Below, in pieces: positions 1-14,500 of a stretch of 64,000 nt of DNA. The DNA is from Trochalopteron elliotii (Eukaryota; Chordata; Aves; Passeriformes; Leiothrichidae): the NCBI GenBank assembly GCA_024734555.1, contig JANPWX010000215.1, positions 4,922,817 to 4,986,816 of the forward strand, read 5' to 3'. Numbering within the stretch: the first letter of the stretch is position 1; each line of letters starts with the position of its first letter. A program made the translations under genes and the position numbers. The notes below the pieces were generated by a model. It did no database searches. It worked only from the letters and a program-made list of their open reading frames with translations, and had not been told where the DNA came from.

Positions 1-3000
1 GGACTTAAAGTGTGTGTCTCCAAATACCCTTTGAAAACAAAAAAGAAAAGATAATTTATATTTAAAAATAATTTATAAAACATAGCTTTTCTCTCATTCA
101 AATTCAAATGCAAGGTTTATATTCTGCATTCATAATTTTAATGTTACTTAGTAATTCAAAATTCAGTGGCTACAACCCAAAAAGCAAGAAATTTCTTGAA
201 ACACATCTGTGAGCTGTCACTGTATTGGAAGGAGAGTTGTCATGCATTAGCACAAAGAATCTACAAAATATAGCTGCATGTTTTTTTCTTGCTCTATGAT
301 CTTCATAAAAGCACATACAGGGAGTACAGTTAAAAAAATATAAACAATTAAGGAAACCAACATCTTAGTGCAGAATAATATGCTTGTGAAACACCATCAA
401 GATATAAAAATACAAAGAACTATCTTGAAACAAAAAGATAAGTCATAAGGATGACCCTACAGCTATGTGTTTCTTCATGCAAATAGAAATTTGAATGTGA
501 TGCTTTTCCTTCAGCAAGAAATTATATACTTTTCATGGCATAATTATAAGAACAACTCTCAATATTAGATGAATGGGTTCCAGAAATTTCAAAGTGTGCC
601 ACCAACGAAGCACTGGCTTTCACAGACAGAAGGAATAAAACAGCTATTCAAAAACTAGACACTCCTCAGCTACATTCGGTACTAGAAAATAGAGTACCAC
701 TCTCACATTTATTCCATAGGGCCTCATTCCAGAAAACACTTCCATGAATAGAACTCAAATGCCCTGCTTATATGAATAAAGGTGCTTATGAGTGTTTCCA
801 AGAATTGTATTTGCTATCTCTCTATTTGAAAAGCTATAAGAGTTTAATTTATTCCATTCTGAATTATTATAAAAGCCATGCAAGTGCACCTAAAGCTTGC
901 CCGGCTTAATTAAGTAATTGTTAATGCAATTTCAGTTTTATAAAAGAAATTTAAAATAAGCCTTAAATTTATATTTTTTTTGAATCCCTTTAAGTAATTA
1001 TCTAACAAGTGATAAGTGAAAATGCATTAACTTTGTTATTTGAGTTCAACCAGATTTAAGTTAAAAGATTTGGGGTTTTTTTCTCTTTATAATTAATTAT
1101 TCCTTATAAAATCAGGGTCTAGTAAAAGAAACATGTATTCCATGTACACTTACTTTCACTTAATATATGTAGAAATTATAAGCCCTGTAAAAGAAATGTT
1201 GAGAATTCCAAATATGGCTGATGTTGGAACAGGAATGATAAATCCAGGATCCTTATAAATGCTATTATTTGAGCAGTAGTATTTCCTCCTTGCATGATAA
1301 ATGGCTGCATAGGCTATAGAGAAGGAACACATTTGTATCTTGTTCTTTCAATAATAGCTTCAGCTTTTTGTCCTTCAGGTTGCTTTCAGTAGCAGCATTA
1401 TAATTTCAATAGTATGTAAAATCAGTCCTTCATTACGAAAAAGCTCTTAGGCAAGTGCAATAACACCTGCACATTACCAGCAATGAACACCAAGCAAATT
1501 TGTAATGAAAGAGAACTTCACGTGCTGCCACGCATCAACAATCCTGGCTTGTTTCCCTGATTTGTTTTGCTGTCTAAATTTTCAGCATCAAGTCCTGAAT
1601 GCTTTTGATTCTTCCTACCCATACAGAAATTACTCTTCTTGCTTCACATCTCAATGCTGTGAATTTAAATGGGCCGTGAACTAAGTTCTTGGCTGTTTTG
1701 TCAGGTGATTTCATCCTGTTTGTAATGAACTGTGCTATTTTTACATGGACAGCAATACTGGGGGACCAGGGGAAAAATAATGACACACTGAGAGAGGGCT
1801 TTCTGTCTCCTCTGTTTTGTCCTGTGATGAATGAGAGGTGTGTGCACAGCAGGTTGTGTGTCTCAATTTGTACATCTGCTTATCCATCCAAGGAGTAGGG
1901 AAAATTTTTGCTGTCCATGCTGCTCATTATTCCCCCCTCTGCTTAAGTGCTGGAAATGGAGGGTAGTGATTCTCTTCTTTCAGAAACTAGAATAGGTAAG
2001 ACAGAGCTCGCATGCAGCTCATCACTGGGGTAGACTCAGTCTAAGTGAATTGGACATACATTCGTTATGTGTAACATCTTTAAAAGTAGTCAGTTTTGTT
2101 TTTAACATGGTTAGAAAGCAGAATTTTGTCTTCTGAGTCAGAAGAACAAATGAAAAAAGTGGCACCGAGATGCACAGAGCACAATTCAACTAGCCTCACT
2201 TTAACCATCTAAAAATCAGGCGTCTGCTCCAGGGTAGTCTACTATGTTTTCCTTCACTACTCAATTGAAACTGGTGGTCTGAATCACACTCCAACTGTGC
2301 CTACCTCTTCTGTCTTTCTGTTATCTTGTGGAGGTATTCAGTGACATTTATGGTCAACCTTCAAAATAGTGTATATCTAATTCTCTGGTAATTTCACTGT
2401 AACTGTTGTATTGGTTTGCTTTCATCCCTTTAATTATCTGACAGTGTAAAGTTCTTTGTTACCAGCAGAACATATACTCATATACTGACTCTTAGAGATC
2501 AGTGTTTTAATTCTATGCAATTCATTAATAAACACTGGTAGCTCTTTGAAGGAAGTAAAAAATTCCACATGCTCACTGTTGCAGTCTTGTCCTTAATGAG
2601 ATTTTTCAAGCAGATTGGGCTGTAGTCTGCTGTGGAAAGGTAAAGGATCTCTGAGTACTTTAAACAGAAGAATGCTTTGCAAGAGCATGGCTGTGATGGA
2701 GATCTCCTGAGTCTTAGGAGTCTCAAGTTTTCATAATAAACTCATGTCTGGCATTCCTATTTATATCTTTAGAAAACCACCCTTCAATTTCTGTCTGTAT
2801 TTTGGCACCTCTATGCAGTTATGTATAATACTATATGTTAGAACAAATGCTGGATAAAGCCATTGACATTCTGAAAATCTTGTAAGAGGAGAGGTCTTAG
2901 GAAATTTAATATCCTCACCCCAGAACAGGAAAAGTAATCTTCCAGGTTTCAGGAGATGGATGGCTGTATACTCTATTTTATTTTTCTACATTGAGCTCAA

Positions 3001-6000
3001 CAGTCCTAACTGTCATTAATCATTTCAGAATCTCTGCATAGCTATTTTTAGAAGCATAAAGAATTTCAGTATTATAGCATGATATGTGCTAGAAAGAGGT
3101 CAAATAAATGGTCAGCAGTGGAGATTTGCTGCTAAAAGTACATTGGGATAAATTTGAAAGTAACTTTATAATGCAAAACTACTGGGTGAGTGTACAGAAA
3201 TGTACTAAATTACAGATTTCAGCTGCTGAAACTTTTAAAAATAATATTCTGATTTAGTTTTTCAATCTGGTAACCTCAGAACACAGCAGTTTATTCAAAA
3301 TAGATATCTTGGATTTAATTTCTAAAAAATATTTTGACATTTTTTATGCATGTTTAAAACCCTGCTGCTAAAAACAATATATAGGCATTCTATGGCTTTC
3401 TCCCTTTTTGTTACCTATTATGAGACTGCACAAATTATGTCAGATCACTGAATGGAGGCAGCTCTGATTAGGGAGCAAGTGCTACATTGTCTGTGGGAAC
3501 TCATCTTTGCAAGACCATGAACAAGAGGACTTCAACTGATGTCCCTCACTTACATCCAGATGTGTCCATTTCTTAAGGAATTAACATCAGCCAGAGATAA
3601 ATTTAGAGCTCTAGCTTTCATGAATTTACCTAAGAGTGTCATGTATGTAAAACACATCATATTTAATATGGTGAGACTAGGTATATGCTTATGGTGTCTT
3701 AAGGCCAAGGTTTGTTCATTAAAAACTGGAGTTTAACTTTGAGTGTAAAGACATCTTTGCAATGTAGAGGTTAACTACAGAAAACCTGTTTTTAACCAGA
3801 GCATTACAAGTTTACTAACTCCAGGTACTTTTTGTGCAGTTTAATAGTCAGCAAATACAGAAACAAAAAAAAAAAATCATGGGGGTAAAAAAAATCCCAA
3901 ACCATAAATTCATAAATTTCTGCCTTGCTAACAGATACCTTTTGGGCTTGGATCAGGTCAACTGCCCAGCTTTCTTCTCTTCTTTTCATCTAACTTTTTG
4001 TTCAGTACCAATACTGCTGCTTCTATTACATTGCCACAAGAGGCAGTAGAGTCTTCTTGACTTCCAGTGCCTTATGCCAGAGTTGAACACACAATAAGAT
4101 TTAGGAAAAAAAAGTGTCTATGCATCGTGTTATTATTTTTATCAACTTAACAATATGGATGGTAGCTAAGCATACAGATGCACTTATTTTCTTCATTAAG
4201 TAAATCAAAAGCATTTTCTCCTTGAACACAGTTCTTGGAGAGTCTGTGCCTTTTTGATGATGTAAGAACAGAACAATACTGGAAAGGTGGCAGATACATT
4301 TGGACAGTGATATAGAGAAAGCTTCAATTTATCTTGAGTTGGGAGAACAATTTCTTGAGTAGCTTATATTCATAATGACTGTGTAAAATAAAAGTAAACT
4401 AAAAGTACATCAATACACACTTGGGCCGTGATGCTGTTAAATGTCCTAAGTGAAAATGGCTTGGGATTGTGTTCAAATTCAGGCGCTGATCTTGGAATTG
4501 TTTTTCTGAAAGGTGGTCTTTTGCTCTTTTGGGTCCTCATGAAAGCAATGTTTGATCACGTTACAGCTGCAGTTCTGGACATGCTTTTAGTTCTGTTGTA
4601 AAACAGAAACAAGGTGATAAATGTTTGGGACATTTAAGTGATCTCAGGAGTTGAAATGCTGACATAATAAAGTCAATAGCAGAACTTCCATTAACTGTAA
4701 TGGGGCCAGGGGTCTGAATCATCATCTTGGGACTTTGATCAAGGGTCATGACATTTAACCCCATTTTCATTGTAGGTAAAGCTACCAAGAAACAAGGTAA
4801 TTCCTCATCGCTAATTGTTCAGAGCACTGTTCATAGCTTGGAAAAGTAACACGTGTAGGCGTTTCAAGGATCTATCAAATTCTTTATATATGTCATGTTT
4901 TGAGATCTGCTGAAATGTCTTACAAGGGAAGAGAGGGAAAGCTGTTCATTGTTTCCCATATCGTTAGCAGCTACAGCTGTTATCATATGTATACATTAAC
5001 ATACAGAAATAGTATTCTAGACATAAATGGATGTGTTATATTTTTTTTCTTTTCCCCCTGCTGTAATATGATGTATTGAGGTTTTCAAGCTCAGATATTT
5101 TAAGTAGAAAAACAAAAGTGCATCACCAAACCTTACTAAAATGGCAAATTATAGGCTGCTAAAATGTTTAAGATGCTGGGAATTTTAGTTCTAAAAACAA
5201 TAGAAAAACTCTTGCTATTCCCTTTGATTACCACCCATGTCTTTATTTTAACTGTATGCTTTATAAATCTACAGATTATTGCCTTTATTGAAAAGTTTGT
5301 GTGTTATTCAAGATGACTTGTAAACTTGACTCAATCTTCCCTAGCAAGGGAAACAGGAAATACCAGAGAACACTAGACTCAGTAAACCTATAAAATTTGA
5401 GAATGCAGCCCATTATTTCTAGAGACTTTTCACATAACACTTTGGGAAGCAGTGACTAATTAGTTTTTGGCTTTAACAATAACAGTTTGAGGGGATTTTT
5501 GGTTTTGTTTTTATAGCTTTCATATTAGGTAGAGGAGGGAAAGTGACTCTGAATGATGAAATATTGGCAATGTATACACTTGCTTCTCAGTAGGAGCTCA
5601 GCTCTTTGATCCCTAGTACAATTGCATTCATTGCCCAAGTTTTATTGCCATGCTGGGGAGTTAACAAGCAGCCGCTACGCTCATGACAGCATCCTAATAG
5701 ATTTTTGTTCAATAGGTAATTGAATATTTAAAATTAATGTCTTAGATTCTCTGGATTCTTGGTTGTAATTAAATGTTCACAGCATTTTTTCCTGACTGCT
5801 TCACAGCAGTAAATAGAGTATTTATATTGATCTGATCTATCCAACACTTCAACAATCCTTCTGCGTGTTAACTGCAGCTAGAGAAACACTTTAGTTATTG
5901 TTCCTTTTTTCCTGTCTGAATACTTTGTTGAGTGTTATTCATTGAACTGATAAAAAGGCAAAGCTCAAGAGAAAGCTCCCCAGCTTCCTGAAGAATATTT

Positions 6001-6267
6001 AAATTTGTACTCACTTTGGGTTCTTCCTGTAAGAATGGACTTCTTATCAAGTACTAATGAAATTTAAAAGTTGCAAATATGATGGAGGCATATGTAAATG
6101 ACAATTGATAACCTTTTTTTTGTTATTCACTTCTGTTATTCATCTATTCCCTAATGATCCTTCAAGAGTTTAGCTGATATTTCAGCTAATTATAGGAAAT
6201 ATTCTATGGGTAGCTTTTTGAAATGGAGTGGGGGAATTAATTATTATCCAGTGAATAGAACAGATGA

Positions 6268-6350
6268 CGAGAAATCAGAAAGACCCGATTTCATTTGTAT
6301 TTTTTCCTATTTTGTTAAGTGGTCTTGGAAAAATGACTATACCATAAGTG
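6268..6350 (+). mobile_element. Possible highly decayed MIR-type SINE
   Basis: 'gaaatcagaaagacccgatt' followed by 'ttgttaagtggtcttgg' loosely follows a MIR-type pattern (agtcagaagacctgggtt ... cttactagctgtgtgacc). Divergence is heavy and the match could be coincidental. Confidence 0.25.
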
Positions 6351-8667
6351 CTCTAGGTCTTTTCATTTGCCCTTCTAGCTTTTCTTTTTTGAATGTGAAA
6401 GGCATTGCAGCTACCACTAGTCAGAGAAGTACACACTACAGCAGTTAAACTACAGTCAATGTGCAGTTTTGTTCTTTTAAAATAAAGCTTTACATTCCGG
6501 AATATCTTAAAAAGTTTTTATGATTTTCCTTTCTATTACAAACTCATAATGGGATAATGTAAAAACATGGGCATGAGCTAAAATATAAATAATTGCCCAT
6601 GAACATGAAGGGTTTTATCTGCCTAGTAAATTATGTAATGTCCTAAAGAATAGGGTGCTGGAATGCACTAGATATGCTACTAGATATAACTTGTTTCATA
6701 AGTAGAAATGCAAAGAACTACCTTTGTGACAGAAGATTTTCATACCATCCCAAACCAACAACACTTTCTCGTTTCCAGGTTCAACAGGCCTCACTGGAAT
6801 AAACTTCTCTGCAGATGGTTTTCATTTTCAGGGTAGTCTAATAGATTGTGCTCTTCTGTGTTCTCCAAATCATCCCAGCGTGATTATCATACCTTTTGCA
6901 GAAGAAAAATAAAAATAATATGCATATGGCTTTATTAAAGAGATGCACTTTCTATGACAAAGCTAAACTAAGCTAAAACAGGAGTGAGTAATAGTCCATA
7001 TGTTCTATTTGATCAAGATTTGTTTGATCAGTTGACAAGAAGAGATTGAAGGAAGGCGATTGGCATCAATACAAACTCCCTTCTCCCAGATTAAAGAAAG
7101 TGATTGCATAATGTCAGGTTTCTTTGTGTTTTGGTTGTATGGAAAATGATTGCTTGATTATGACAATGGAATTATAAAAGAACTTGGAAAAAGGCCTCTC
7201 AGAACATTTTCTTTATTTATCCTAACAAACCTCCATTTTGGCAAGTGAGGAAGATCACTCCATAATACTGAATAAGGTCTCAGAAGGTTCAAGAAGATGT
7301 GGGCTCCAGCTCACCAGCTGAGTCCATTTAAACCTGAGTAGGTTCAAAAGCAGTTTCTGATCATTATATAAATCAGTGACTTCACTGCTGTATTAGACAG
7401 TGTTTAGAGCAGAACCTACCAGCTGTGGATCCACTAAATTGGTGATGCCTAACTTCTGGTCACCTGCAGAACTGCACAGGTAATGGGCTATTCAGTTTCC
7501 TCTTTCTGCTGGCTTTGATTTTAAGGTCTTGATTCTCTACAAACAGATTTCATCAATTTCTTAGTCAGGATGTTGTCCATATAACTAAATATGACTAAGT
7601 GGAATGACTGAGTTGGTAAAATTCCCTGACACTAGCACTAGGCCTTAGAAAAATTAATGTGTTCAGATTCAGTGATTGATATCTGCCTTATATTTATTTC
7701 ATTCCTGTATTTTACCCATTCTAAAATAAACACTTGGAGTGCAGCCCAAGTAATCTTTGTCCTGATGACTAATCTGGTAATGCTGTTACAAATTACAAGT
7801 AGTGTTGAAGTACTTTATGAAGTTTGATAGTCACATGTCATAGAAACATAGAAATAACGGTTTTTGGTGACGAAACACTTTCTGATTTAAGATATTGTCA
7901 AAATTACATTCTCTGGGTAACAGCAGAGGTAACTGAGTAAGTGATAAAACTGAATGATGCCTGTTCAGGTGTATAATGAGAGAGAAAAGTGATTAAAAAA
8001 GCATTAGTTATTTAAAGATTCCCCTGTCTGGTTTTATGTTTGTAATTTGCCTGTAGAATTACAGGAACAAGAGTACAGGATACTTGAAAAGTAAATATTT
8101 TTCTGAACTCCTTTATGTTTGTAAGGATGAGATATCCTCTGTCCTGAGAGCACGTCTATCTTGTAATTCAAAACCTAAATGGTTGAATTTAGTTTCTGGA
8201 TGCTATCTAAAAACCCCTTCCTGTTTGCTGCATAAAGTTATTGAAATGCAGTCTGTTCCTGTGAAACCTGCTACATATCTAGAGAGTTTACTTAGGAAAC
8301 TACTGATGTATTTATTTTCTGGTAGGTAAGAGGTAAAGCTGATGTGATGGAAGTGAGTGGCTCCCTCGTTCTGAAGCCTTAGACCAGTTTGTGCTAATTC
8401 ACTGATGGATGTGCCTAAACACATTAATAAGGCTAAAATAGACAGAGGCACCCAATGACGCAGGCTGGGCTGGGGATAATGGACTAGCAGAGGGGTTTAC
8501 TGAGGATCTGCTCCACTGGGAACAGAGCCTTTATATCCTAATTAGAGCCCTGTAAGCCTCCATTTAGTACTGGAAATCCAGTATCAGGTTTACTGAGCTG
8601 ATTTTAATTAAAACTGATGTTAGCCTCAACTTCATGTGGGTCTCTGACCAAAATAAACTTGTGTAAG

Positions 8668-8711
8668 TAATGTGTGTGTGCATATCTACATGTGTGCATA
8701 CATATGTGTCT
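8668..8711. repeat. Degenerate (TG)n / CATA microsatellite
   Basis: TGTGTGTGTGCATA-type units alternate with short interruptions. This is an old dinucleotide repeat. Confidence 0.7.
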
Positions 8712-11489
8712 GTTGGAGAGTGCTTGTGCTGGCGTTTGTTTTCTGTTGTGTTGAAATCTTCCGTAATTAAGAACAGATCGTCCCTGTTTTTAAACTAGTA
8801 ATTGTCTGACTTTGAAGGAAATACTGACAAGTTATTTTTACTTCTATGTTATCACCTGTCATGTTGAATCTAGTACCAGGTGAGGGCTCTGTGAGCCTTA
8901 TACTGGGAGAGGTGGGAGGGACGTTTGTGCTTCCCTGGTCTATAAATAACCCTCTTAGTGTAACCATTGCAGAACCAGGTGTCATATTATAGATGAATAG
9001 AGAACTACTCCTACATATAGAGAGGAGTGTAATATCTCAACAAAGAAAATAGGGTTAGGGGGTTTTGATAGCTTGATTTTAGAAACCTGGTGTATTAAGA
9101 GATTTTAAAAAATACTGCACTATAAAATCTGAAGGAAGGCAGCTGCTTTTCAATTTCTAGTTAGGTAGAATGGGAAATTATTAATTAGAAAATGTATTTT
9201 ATGTATTTCACTACTTAAAGTGTGTGTGATAGATACCCACATGGAACTGAGGAAAAAAGGAAAGGAAGAGAAAAAGAGAGGTAAAATAATGGCATGTTGA
9301 AACAGAAGAAGTCTGCAATTAAATTGTATATATACCTTTAATTTCCTCCCTTTCTCTTTGTGCATAGCCATTTCACTTTCATTGTCATGTCTCTTTTTTT
9401 TCCCCCCTACAGAATGTGGTGTGTTTGGTAATACTTGATTGATGATCTAGCTGTATAGGTGGTTCTATAAAGATGTCTCATTCTTTCTTTTTTGCTCTAA
9501 CTTTATTTCCCACCTACCCTTCAATCCTGCACTGGATACAGAATTTTGTGTGTTTTCTAGCATTTTTGATAGTAGCTATTGACTATTTTATCTAAGTGTT
9601 TTACAGATTATTTTTGTCCTATAATGGCCTTAAAAGATGAGATTGTGTTATTTGTATATTTCACTTTATAGCTAGGCAACTCAAACTCGGCACTGCTGGT
9701 GAGTTACTTTGACTAGTTCTGGTTGATCTACGTAGTCTACCAAGAGCTGTATAATAAGATGTTCTGCACTGTGCTTCCCAGATTTTCCTGAGAGAAGAAC
9801 ATGGCTGTGCTATATTAAGACAGGATAGCTCTGACTTGCAGAGCATTCTGCTGTTCAGACATATCCTCAGAGGTTATCTAAAACAGCAATATAGCTACCT
9901 GACTTAAAAAGTTCTGCTTCTCAAAGTACTCAGTAATAGTATCACTATGTATTGGGTCAGATCCATTCTACTTCCATTGCAAATATCCTCCTCAGCAGAA
10001 AATCAAAATTTAAACCCCAGGGAAATCATATCAGAACATTCAGTTAGAAAACAGCAAAAAAACCCAGGTGCTGCCTGGGATAAATTTGGCTTAAACTTCA
10101 TGTTCCATAGAGGTCCCATGCAGTTAAAGCTGCCTACTGTGCTGTCCAACTCCTGAGCTCTCGCAGCAGCAGCCTGGGCACACAGACTCTGCTGCCTTTG
10201 GAGGACACAGGAGTCCCAGCACAGGTTCCCAAGGTGCAGGGAGCTCTGTAATGGGCTTCTCCCAGTTACCCAGTAAGAAATAGTGGGGTTAGATGTGCAA
10301 TATCTGTTCCTCTCTCCTGCATTAGCACCTTACTTGATAATTCAAAAGCCTGCCTTGATCTGCTGGGCAACCACAACACTGAGGTAGATGTCCAGGCTCT
10401 GTCCTTCACATAATTCAGGAGAATCTTAGTATTTCAAAGGAGAACCATGGGTAAAGGCTGATGTCTCACATATCAGAGTGGCTGCTTTCCTGGGGAAACA
10501 TGAGCTCCCTTCCTGCAATCAACCTAAATCATAAACCTATTGCAAACCCCAACAATTAGCAGCTCAAAGGCAGAGCTGCTAGTTACTCTGTTCTTGCTGT
10601 GTGTTAATGGTTGTGCAAACAGTTACCTTAAAACACCTTTAATTTATTCTAAGGGTAAGCTTCCTCTCTCAGAAAGCCTAACCAGAGAATGTGTTAGGGT
10701 GGAGATGAGGTTCTGGTGGTGTCACCTCCTGAGAGATAGCTGGCAACAGAGAGAGACCTGTTGATCATCACTGCTTAGCTGGAGACTGCTGCATATCACA
10801 TTCAATTTTCACTCTACTCAGTGTCATACTAGTGTGAAGGGAGTGGAAAGATCATTAATTATCCATTGCCCTCTAGAGAGAGAAGTTCTTACAGCAGGCT
10901 CCAGTCAGCAAATGGTGACATGCAAACTCCCTAGGCCTTGGGCATCGGCTTGGCCCAACAACGTGTGTCAGTATGCCTTTAGTCTTTCACACAGAGGGAA
11001 GGTGTCTCAAGTGGAAGCTGTGGGGTACTGACCTATATCTCTCTCCTTCTCTGGGACTTCAGGAATCACTGGTCAATGACTTTAGCAGGAGCTGTGTAAA
11101 AGGGCAAAGAGAGAATTCAGATCTCAGGAAGTGTTAAGCTTCTGTAAGACTTGCAGTTTCTTTCCTTGTTCACACAAAACTTCCTAACTCAGTGAAAACA
11201 CAAGGAAGTATTCCTTCAAGTGACAGTCTCCAAGCTGAGCATGGGTAATGTGGAATTTGGAAAAGAAAAATGGCACAATACTCTGGCTTCTGACTGCCTA
11301 GACCCTGCTGGGGCCTATGTTAATTTACCCGTGCTGACTCCACTGGTTGACAGCCAGTAGCCTGTAGCCCATAGACGTTCTTATGGGCTGGTTCACATTT
11401 CTGGCAACACTGCCAAACAGTAAGCTCAAGGAGAGTCCCACTCAGCTGTGGGCTAGGTGGGCCTTTTTCAGCTAACAGAAACAGTGAAA

Positions 11490-11565
11490 AATATATGTTG
11501 GAAAGGACATCTAGAGGTCTTCTGGGCCCATATCTGTCTTAAAACAGGTTTACTTTAGTATGTGA
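11490..11565 (-). mobile_element. Small CR1 3'-end remnant, minus orientation
   Basis: 'gttggaaaggacatctagag' followed by 'gtcttctgggccc' and 'ttaaaacagg' parallels the antisense CR1 3' end (ggaagggacctctggaggtc... and the downstream agcagg stretch). Only about 75 bases are recognisable. Confidence 0.6.
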
Positions 11566-14500
11566 TCAACAAATAATTTTCTTATTGATCCACTGAAAAG
11601 TGTTGTTCTTTTTCTTGCACAATATTTAAACGGTGCTACTCAGATCCATAATTCAACAGAAGAGTGATTAGATGGGAGCAGTAAAAGACACTTCTCTGGT
11701 CAAGTAATATCTTCTCTGGCAAGTTTTGTTACCTATTTCTAAGACTGTGGGAGTCTTGATTCTAAGGTAGTAAAATTGTTTGTGATAGGGATTTTATCTG
11801 GGCAAAATAATTTTTCATTTTGTGCAGATTTTCTCTCCAGAAGAGCTGTCTTAGCTGGCTCAGTTGTTTTATTTATGTTTTTGCTCCCCCACACCTTGAA
11901 AATTATGGGAGGCAAACAGCTGAGGTAAGGAACAGATTAAGTTATTTTGCAACTGTGAGAAGCTAAGTACAGGATAATATAATAAAACTATTGGATAACT
12001 GGAATGGTAGGTTCCTCACTCACTCTGTTCCTATTCCAGAACGTGCAAAATCATGGTTTAATTGGAGTTACAGTCAGTGTCTGGTAAAGTCTGGGAGCTG
12101 AAGGGGCTGAAGTCTCTCTTTGTTGATATGGGATCAGTTCTGAAATGGCTTAGGAAGAAGAAAATCTGTTTTGATGTACTGCAGTCTACATCATGCCTGT
12201 AGAAATGATCCTGAAATATATTGTTCAGAATGCATTTTCACATGACACCAGTGTGTACAGACATTTACAGGGGGCTGCAAGGCATATGGGTAGTATGGAA
12301 CTCTCAAACTCTGAAACTTGTTTTTGACTTTTGTTTTTAAAACACACAAGAACATAATATAATAGTCTGGACTCGATTACAAATTGATACATCTCAGGCA
12401 ACTTTATGAACTACATTGGAGTAACTGGCTATATATTGTAAGAAAGACTAGCATGTGAACTTTCAATAAATGAACTTTAATGTTCATTTATTGAAAGGCC
12501 TGGAAGAATTTTATCTATGTGATATGGAATGCTGACCTAACTACTACATTCAAGATCAAAGCTTGCTTGCTGTGCTAGATCAACCTGATAAGAGTACAAT
12601 GTTTTTTATGATTATTAGGTTATATATCCAGTTTATTTTGTATTATAGTAATAATCAGTAGATTTTGAGTGTTATAGTATGGTATTTTGGGGTTTATATC
12701 GTAGGGCTCCAGCAGATGGCAGAGGAGACAGACTTTGTATAGGTGAAGGTCTCAGGTACCCTGTTAAATTAGTACAAGAAAATAAGTTTTATTTGAGCTT
12801 CAGCAGACCTGCCAGTTTCCCTTCATTTCACTCAAGTGGAACTAGTGTGTCGGGTTTATGGGGGCTCACATGCCCTTCATGGTTGTTGGACCTTAGTTTG
12901 TGAAAATAAAACATACTGTAATAGAGGTTGCCCATTTCAGATCTGGAAAGATTACAAAGGTCCTTTTTCTCCTGTAAAATTCAGTCATTGATTTTAGATT
13001 CAACACCTGAAGGAAAAATAGCCTATGGGGACAGTTCTGCTCTCTAACTTAAAAATATTTCATAAAAGAAGCATAAACATAAGAGGCTCTGATGTTTGTA
13101 GGCAGGAGCCAAGGCCTGTCTCTGTTCTCATTTAAATCACCGTAAACCCCAAATAATAAAGCTGACATAGTCCATATGCATTATTAAGAGGCTCCATTTG
13201 GTAAAGATTCCCTGTGTAATCCCATAGAACACTCAATAAAGCAGCTGTAGAAATCTCTAGGTAAGTAAAAAATTGCCATGTAAATTAGTAGCCCATACAC
13301 AGCCCTAGGTAAAACTTAAAAAAGCAAAGTATTTTTCTGACCACCACATTTTTCCTCTTTTGAAATGGATTTTTAACATGCTCTGTGCTCACCTGAATGA
13401 GAACTGCAAACCTCTCATCTGTAGAAAGAACAGCACAGACAGAAATGTGAACATACAGATTGTGAATTGTGGTCTGAATTCTCTGAAAATTAGCATGAGG
13501 AGATGTTAAAAAAATGGAGAACACGGATGGAAAACAAAAAAATATTTCAACAATCATCATATTTTTCTGGAAGAACCATTTGTCAGTGAGGTAAGAGAAT
13601 CCATATTAGGTCATGATGATATGAGAATTTACATCCTCAATGGTATATCCATATACCCTGGTATATCTCCACTTTCTCACTTAACTTCCTCACTTAAAAG
13701 ACTATAAATGGTTCTGGATCTCCTCTGATCTCTTTTGCAAAGCAACATCTGTGGCCACAGCAGTGTTTTTCTGGAGGGCACTCCCTTCCCAGGGAAGTTA
13801 CTTTATTCATCAGCTTGACAGCTAAGTTAGCAAGTTTGTCCTTGGGAGATGCTGTGCTACTTTGAAAAGAGAACAACAGAGCAACTCTGTTTAATTCTTT
13901 CAGGGACCATGAACAGCCATAGTTAAATAGGAAGTGCTGTTCAGGAGAACAGAATTGCTCCCCCTTATGTCAAGAGCTGAAATTAGTTTTATCATTTTAT
14001 GCTATTAAGATCTCTGAAATAAGTTGTTAACTGTAAGTAAACAAAGAGGGAAGTAACTTCTTCTGATGCATGCTGCACAAACAAGGCAGAACTTGCCTTG
14101 TTTGCTGAGGCCTTACGTTGTAGTAGCCTTACACTGATGGCGGAAAATCCTGGCAGTGTTTATCTAAACAAATTGTTGTGCTGCTGGTAACCAAATAATG
14201 AAAAAAACAGCATATACATAAGTGAAAAATTTAGTTGAAGGAACACAGAATTCAGTTCACACTGAACAATGACAAAAGTTGTTGAATTTTGCACATTACA
14301 GGAGAGCATAATAATGGATGAGTAATGGAATGCTTGGCAGTGTTGCTGAGCATGCCTGTTAAACAGAAATTTGTAGCTGCAGCAAAACTAATTAGGCATT
14401 TTTTAGTAAGACAATAATCGTGTCAGAGCCAGCAGATAACATACTTACTTCTAAGCAGCTTTCACTAATCACAGAAGGTAAAATTAGATATTAGTATTGA

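Larger units (their letters stand above)
1..11489. other. Non-coding AT-rich flank, no gene seen
   Basis: No open frame exceeds about 82 residues, and none has a recognisable domain or a convincing pair of splice sites. Contents are short homopolymers (A12 at 3,865-3,876; T8 near 5,041), the degenerate TG repeat at 8.67 kb and a possible MIR remnant at 6.27 kb. The stretch is intergenic or part of a large upstream HDAC9 intron; the sequence does not decide which. Confidence 0.6.

Noticed and set aside
7838..7875. CATAGAAACATAGAAATAA resembling the antisense CR1 terminal repeat
   Set aside because: The following bases do not continue into CR1 consensus convincingly.
9051..9063. TTAGGG-like AGGGTTAGGGGG
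   Set aside because: A single unit only, not an interstitial telomere array.
9391..9412. Strong acceptor-like pyrimidine tract ending in CTACAG
   Set aside because: No plausible exon or good donor follows; T-rich DNA yields such sites often.
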